Below are positions 62,036-64,000 of a stretch of 64,000 bases of DNA, in pieces; the first letter of the stretch is position 1; each line of letters opens with the position of its first letter. A program made the translations under genes and the position numbers. Location: the NCBI GenBank assembly GCA_964397555.1, contig CAYNJF010000007.1:1-64000 (forward strand). The letters run 5' to 3'. A model generated the notes under the pieces. The model was not told where the DNA came from. It saw only the letters and a program-made list of their open reading frames with translations, and searched no databases. This DNA is from CAYNJF01 sp964397555. Its GTDB lineage: Bacteria; Pseudomonadota; Gammaproteobacteria; Berkiellales; Berkiellaceae.

Positions 62036-62425
62036 TCAAAGTGCCTTTAGAGAACACGACTGAGCATGTTCAGCGCGGTCATCTTTTTCACAGATCGTTG
62101 CCATGGAAGAGGGTCCTTCAGGCGGTTCAGTCTCTGGCTGCAACTTTGACAAGTTTAAAGCGCTTTTGCCTTTTGAGGGTCTTGTCGGTAAGACATCGTT
62201 AAAATACCCCTCCTTTTTGCCAAACCGGCGCATTGGATCTCGCATCAACTCCTTTTCAATAGCAATCAATCGGTCTGAATCGGTCGGTGCCATCTGATCA
62301 ACTAAAGTTGTAGACGCAACATTCGAAGAGTACCCAGTGGATTTGCCAAATCGTCGCTCAACACTCTCGATGACCCGGCGCAAAAGAACACTCGACAAAA
62401 CTTCTTTTCCAAAGATAGGTTTCAT
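62036..62425 (-). CDS. Orphan protein with a repeated RRFGK..GY motif
   Basis: A 129-residue protein with AAGGAG eight bases before the ATG. Two copies of a short motif, VERRFGKSTGYSSNV (about 23-37) and PMRRFGKKEGYFNDV (about 64-78), are separated by about 41 residues. The C-terminal third is polar and disordered (PETEPPEGPSS). No signal peptide or membrane helix. I recognise no family; the repeated motif could be a binding or processing site. Effector-like by composition only. Confidence 0.6.
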   Translation of the reverse strand: MKPIFGKEVLSSVLLRRVIESVERRFGKSTGYSSNVASTTLVDQMAPTDSDRLIAIEKELMRDPMRRFGKKEGYFNDVLPTRPSKGKSALNLSKLQPETEPPEGPSSMATICEKDDRAEHAQSCSLKAL

Positions 62426-62544
62426 AAGAACACTCCTTGTTACTTGTACCTACAAGTTAACGTCATCCGCGCCCTATGACAATCACTTTCTGAACTAAGT
62501 CAGAGATAGTAAGACAAAAGAAGTCTTCCATGACATTCGAATGC

Positions 62545-63354
62545 TTAAGATTGAAATTTAGGTTTGTCTGTACGCCTCTCTACCGTGGCTCCACTTTCAC
62601 CAGAAGTGGTATGTTCATTTGAATATATAACCGGGGCCGATGCCGCAGTGGCTGGACCCATGTAACGCCTCCTCCTAGCACTTGGTGGTTTTGAGGGGAA
62701 GTGACCTTCAGGCTTGTGCGAGTTCATTATTTGCGTAAATAGATCGTGAATATCCTCAAATGACGCCCCTTCGCTTCTTGTGATTTTAACTTCCCTAGGT
62801 CTAGGAACAGCACCAGGAATCGCGATTCGCTCGGACGTGGCACGGCCGCTATTTTTGGCACGGCCGCTATTTTCGGTTGAATCTGGATCCACGGGAGTGA
62901 TTTCAAAGTCTCCTGGAGCAGGCCCTTCAGGTTCAAACCCAAACCCATCCATTTTAAAGATACCGTCTGGTTCTGGCTTAAAATTCTCAAACATGTCTTC
63001 GGCTTCAGCTTCAGATTCAACGCCAGCAGCCTGAACGACAGCGGCAGGTTCATAGGTATCAGGCTCGGCTTCAGCTTCAGATTCAACGCCAGCAGCCTGA
63101 ACGACAGCGCCAGGTACATAGTCAGGCTCGGCTTCAGAGGCAACAGGTTGGTCTTTATTCGGGCCTTTTCCAAGACTTACCTCAGATACCTTTTTTGTCA
63201 GTTCTTTTAAATCATCAAACTCAAACATAAGCGGAGGCACACCAAAACCTTCTGAGTCCTCAGATACCTTTGGTGGTTGTACCACTACTTCAACAGGTTT
63301 CGCCTCGGAGACATCACCTTTTTCTTTTTGTGCTTCAGGGCCTTTTTGTGCCAT
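62545..63354 (-). CDS. Acidic repeat protein, unknown
   Basis: A 269-residue, strongly acidic, low-complexity protein rich in Glu, Pro, Val and Ala, with no signal peptide or membrane helix. Two tandem units of 22 residues (AAVVQAAGVESEAEAEPD type) lie near residues 80-120, encoded by a 66-bp DNA repeat, and SGRAKNSGRAT forms a second short repeat near 165. The C terminus is basic (SARRRRYMG near 230). The ribosome binding site is weak. No family recognised. The composition suggests a disordered, perhaps secreted protein. Confidence 0.55.
   Translation of the reverse strand: MAQKGPEAQKEKGDVSEAKPVEVVVQPPKVSEDSEGFGVPPLMFEFDDLKELTKKVSEVSLGKGPNKDQPVASEAEPDYVPGAVVQAAGVESEAEAEPDTYEPAAVVQAAGVESEAEAEDMFENFKPEPDGIFKMDGFGFEPEGPAPGDFEITPVDPDSTENSGRAKNSGRATSERIAIPGAVPRPREVKITRSEGASFEDIHDLFTQIMNSHKPEGHFPSKPPSARRRRYMGPATAASAPVIYSNEHTTSGESGATVERRTDKPKFQS
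63000..63128. repeat. 66-bp tandem repeat in the acidic protein gene
   Basis: Units start CGGCTTCAG at 63000 and 63066 and are nearly identical over 50 bases. A third, shortened start of the unit follows at 63129 after 63 bases. The period keeps the reading frame. Confidence 0.9.
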
Positions 63355-63478
63355 GGAATTCTCTACTACCTAGTTCATTTTTCTTATAACTTTTCAAATT
63401 ACCACAAAGCGCTCTTTTCACAAAAACACTGAACTTTATAGATAAGTTTTCGAACTTTATTATTGGCCTTTTTGTTCA

Positions 63479-63586
63479 TCCACAGATAGTGTGGATAATT
63501 ATGGTGAAAACATGAGCAAATCGTCAGTATAACTATTTTTTTATAATATAATCATACACTTACATATGTGTCTATTTTTTGAACAC
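63479..63586 (+). repeat. Duplicated upstream cassette, copy A
   Basis: Begins TCCACA-N5-TGTGGATAA (inverted repeat whose right arm is the reverse complement of a DnaA box), then TGGTGAAAAC, AGTATAACT and a T-run, and ends ATTTTTTGAACA. It matches copy B without gaps over the first 65 bases, and more loosely to the end. Confidence 0.85.
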
Positions 63587-63699
63587 TCGATTGAATAACT
63601 CTCTGTTGCCACTACTGATTGTGGTATCATACATACCAAAGCACAATTGTACATTAATGAGTACACAGATATGCGCAGAGTTGAAAAATGCGCTGTTTG

Positions 63700-63807
63700 T
63701 CCACATATTATGTGGATAAAGGTGGTGAAAACTTGCGTGAACTCATAGTATAACTCGTTTTTACCAATTAAATCAGCACCTTATGTTGCTGTATGATTTT
63801 TGAACAT
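63700..63807 (+). repeat. Duplicated upstream cassette, copy B
   Basis: Same order of elements as copy A, 221 bases downstream, ending ATTTTTGAACA just before the ribosome binding site of the gene at 63819. GTATAAC may be a -10 element (preceded by TGAAAA with a 17-base spacer in both copies). Confidence 0.85.
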
Positions 63808-63818
63808 CAAGGAACGCC

Positions 63819-64000
63819 ATGCTTTTACTCGCCTCCATTCCCGTGCTGCTTTTGCTGTTCGGTCGCAAATATTTTCCTGGAAATATTCAATTAGGTTTAT
63901 GTGTGTTGAGTATTCCCTTTGTCCTTATGGTTGCTTTTTACGCGGTTATCATTGCTTTGTGCGTTGGTGCAGCCTTGTTTGTCATTTACCACCTTAAAAA
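63819..64000 (+). CDS. Membrane protein, partial (runs off the window)
   Basis: The first 60 residues of an open frame that continues past the window end. The ATG at 63819 has AAGGA five bases upstream. Two hydrophobic segments (LLLASIPVLLLLFG and LCVLSIPFVLMVAFYAVIIA with its continuation) flank a short polar loop, so it is an inner-membrane protein. No family can be named from this fragment. Its upstream region is the duplicated cassette. Confidence 0.75.
   Translation, partial: MLLLASIPVLLLLFGRKYFPGNIQLGLCVLSIPFVLMVAFYAVIIALCVGAALFVIYHLK

Larger units (their letters stand above)
63355..63818. other. 464-base AT-rich intergenic region, no gene found
   Basis: Lies between a minus-strand and a plus-strand gene. 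It is dominated by two diverged copies of a ~108-bp segment (63479 and 63700), described separately. The stretch 63587-63699 between them has no start codon with a ribosome binding site. Confidence 0.7.

Noticed and set aside
63479..63807. Region as the chromosomal replication origin
   Set aside because: Only two DnaA-box matches, both inside a duplicated cassette with promoter-like parts, and no dnaA, mnmG or rpmH neighbours.
63800..63997. 65-codon plus-strand open frame at the right edge
   Set aside because: It is out of frame with the membrane protein starting at 63819, which has a ribosome binding site and clear membrane helices.

Overview
The window comes from a draft assembly (two 10-N gaps, at 41323 and 53466) of a flagellated gammaproteobacterium that probably lives inside host cells. 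The gammaproteobacterial placement rests on the bamA-skp-lpxD-fabZ-lpxA-lpxB-rnhB-dnaE and accA-tilS gene orders and on a Pseudomonas/Legionella-style FleQ/FleSR sigma-54 flagellar hierarchy. The intracellular life style is inferred from an ATP/ADP translocase of the Rickettsia/Chlamydia NTT family, an ankyrin protein with a YopT-like protease signature, and several orphan effector-like proteins. An amoeba- or protist-associated member of the Legionellales is the best guess. Nothing in the window fixes the genus.

Layout. 0.1-3.4 kb: ankyrin/cysteine-protease protein. 3.4-5.7 kb: tilS and accA. 5.9-18.7 kb: an accessory block between accA and dnaE, which are usually neighbours. It holds a small lipoprotein, two single-span membrane proteins, an FKBP isomerase, an exported aminoglycoside/choline-kinase-like protein, a large beta-helix protein with calcium-binding repeats, a cupredoxin-like exported protein, the NTT translocase and a BrnQ-type transporter. 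19.0-29.3 kb: the outer-membrane/lipid A/dnaE operon on the minus strand, tightly overlapped. 29.6-40.4 kb: a partner-switching module (two STAS proteins and a receiver-phosphatase-kinase fusion), fliJIHGFE, fleR, fleS and fleQ. 40.6-41.4 kb: a TPR protein. 41.4-46.2 kb: fliT-like, fliS, fliD, flaG and a large flagellin. 46.5-58.7 kb: flgLKJIHGFEDCB as one operon. 59.0-61.2 kb: flgA, flgM, flgN and a PilZ protein on the plus strand. 61.3-64.0 kb: tRNA-Arg(CCT) followed by orphan genes and a duplicated upstream cassette.

Regulation is readable. Sigma-54 -24/-12 elements with exact GG-N10-GC spacing lie before fleS, flgB and flgA. Sigma-28-like elements lie before fliC and before the STAS/kinase operon. 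FleQ would switch on fleSR-fliEFGHIJ, flgB-L and flgAMN, and FliA (not in the window) the flagellin and the partner switch. The partner switch resembles the Pseudomonas HsbR/HsbA system that acts on FlgM.

The most unusual observations are: a roughly 180-residue module shared by FlgE, FlgK and FlgL; a FleQ lacking its N-terminal domain and the LFRS arginine; an HsbR-like protein whose receiver and phosphatase look dead while its kinase looks intact; a kinase-fold protein with a Sec signal; the protease-ankyrin fusion; and a duplicated ~108-bp cassette with a TCCACA-N5-TGTGGA palindrome at the right edge.
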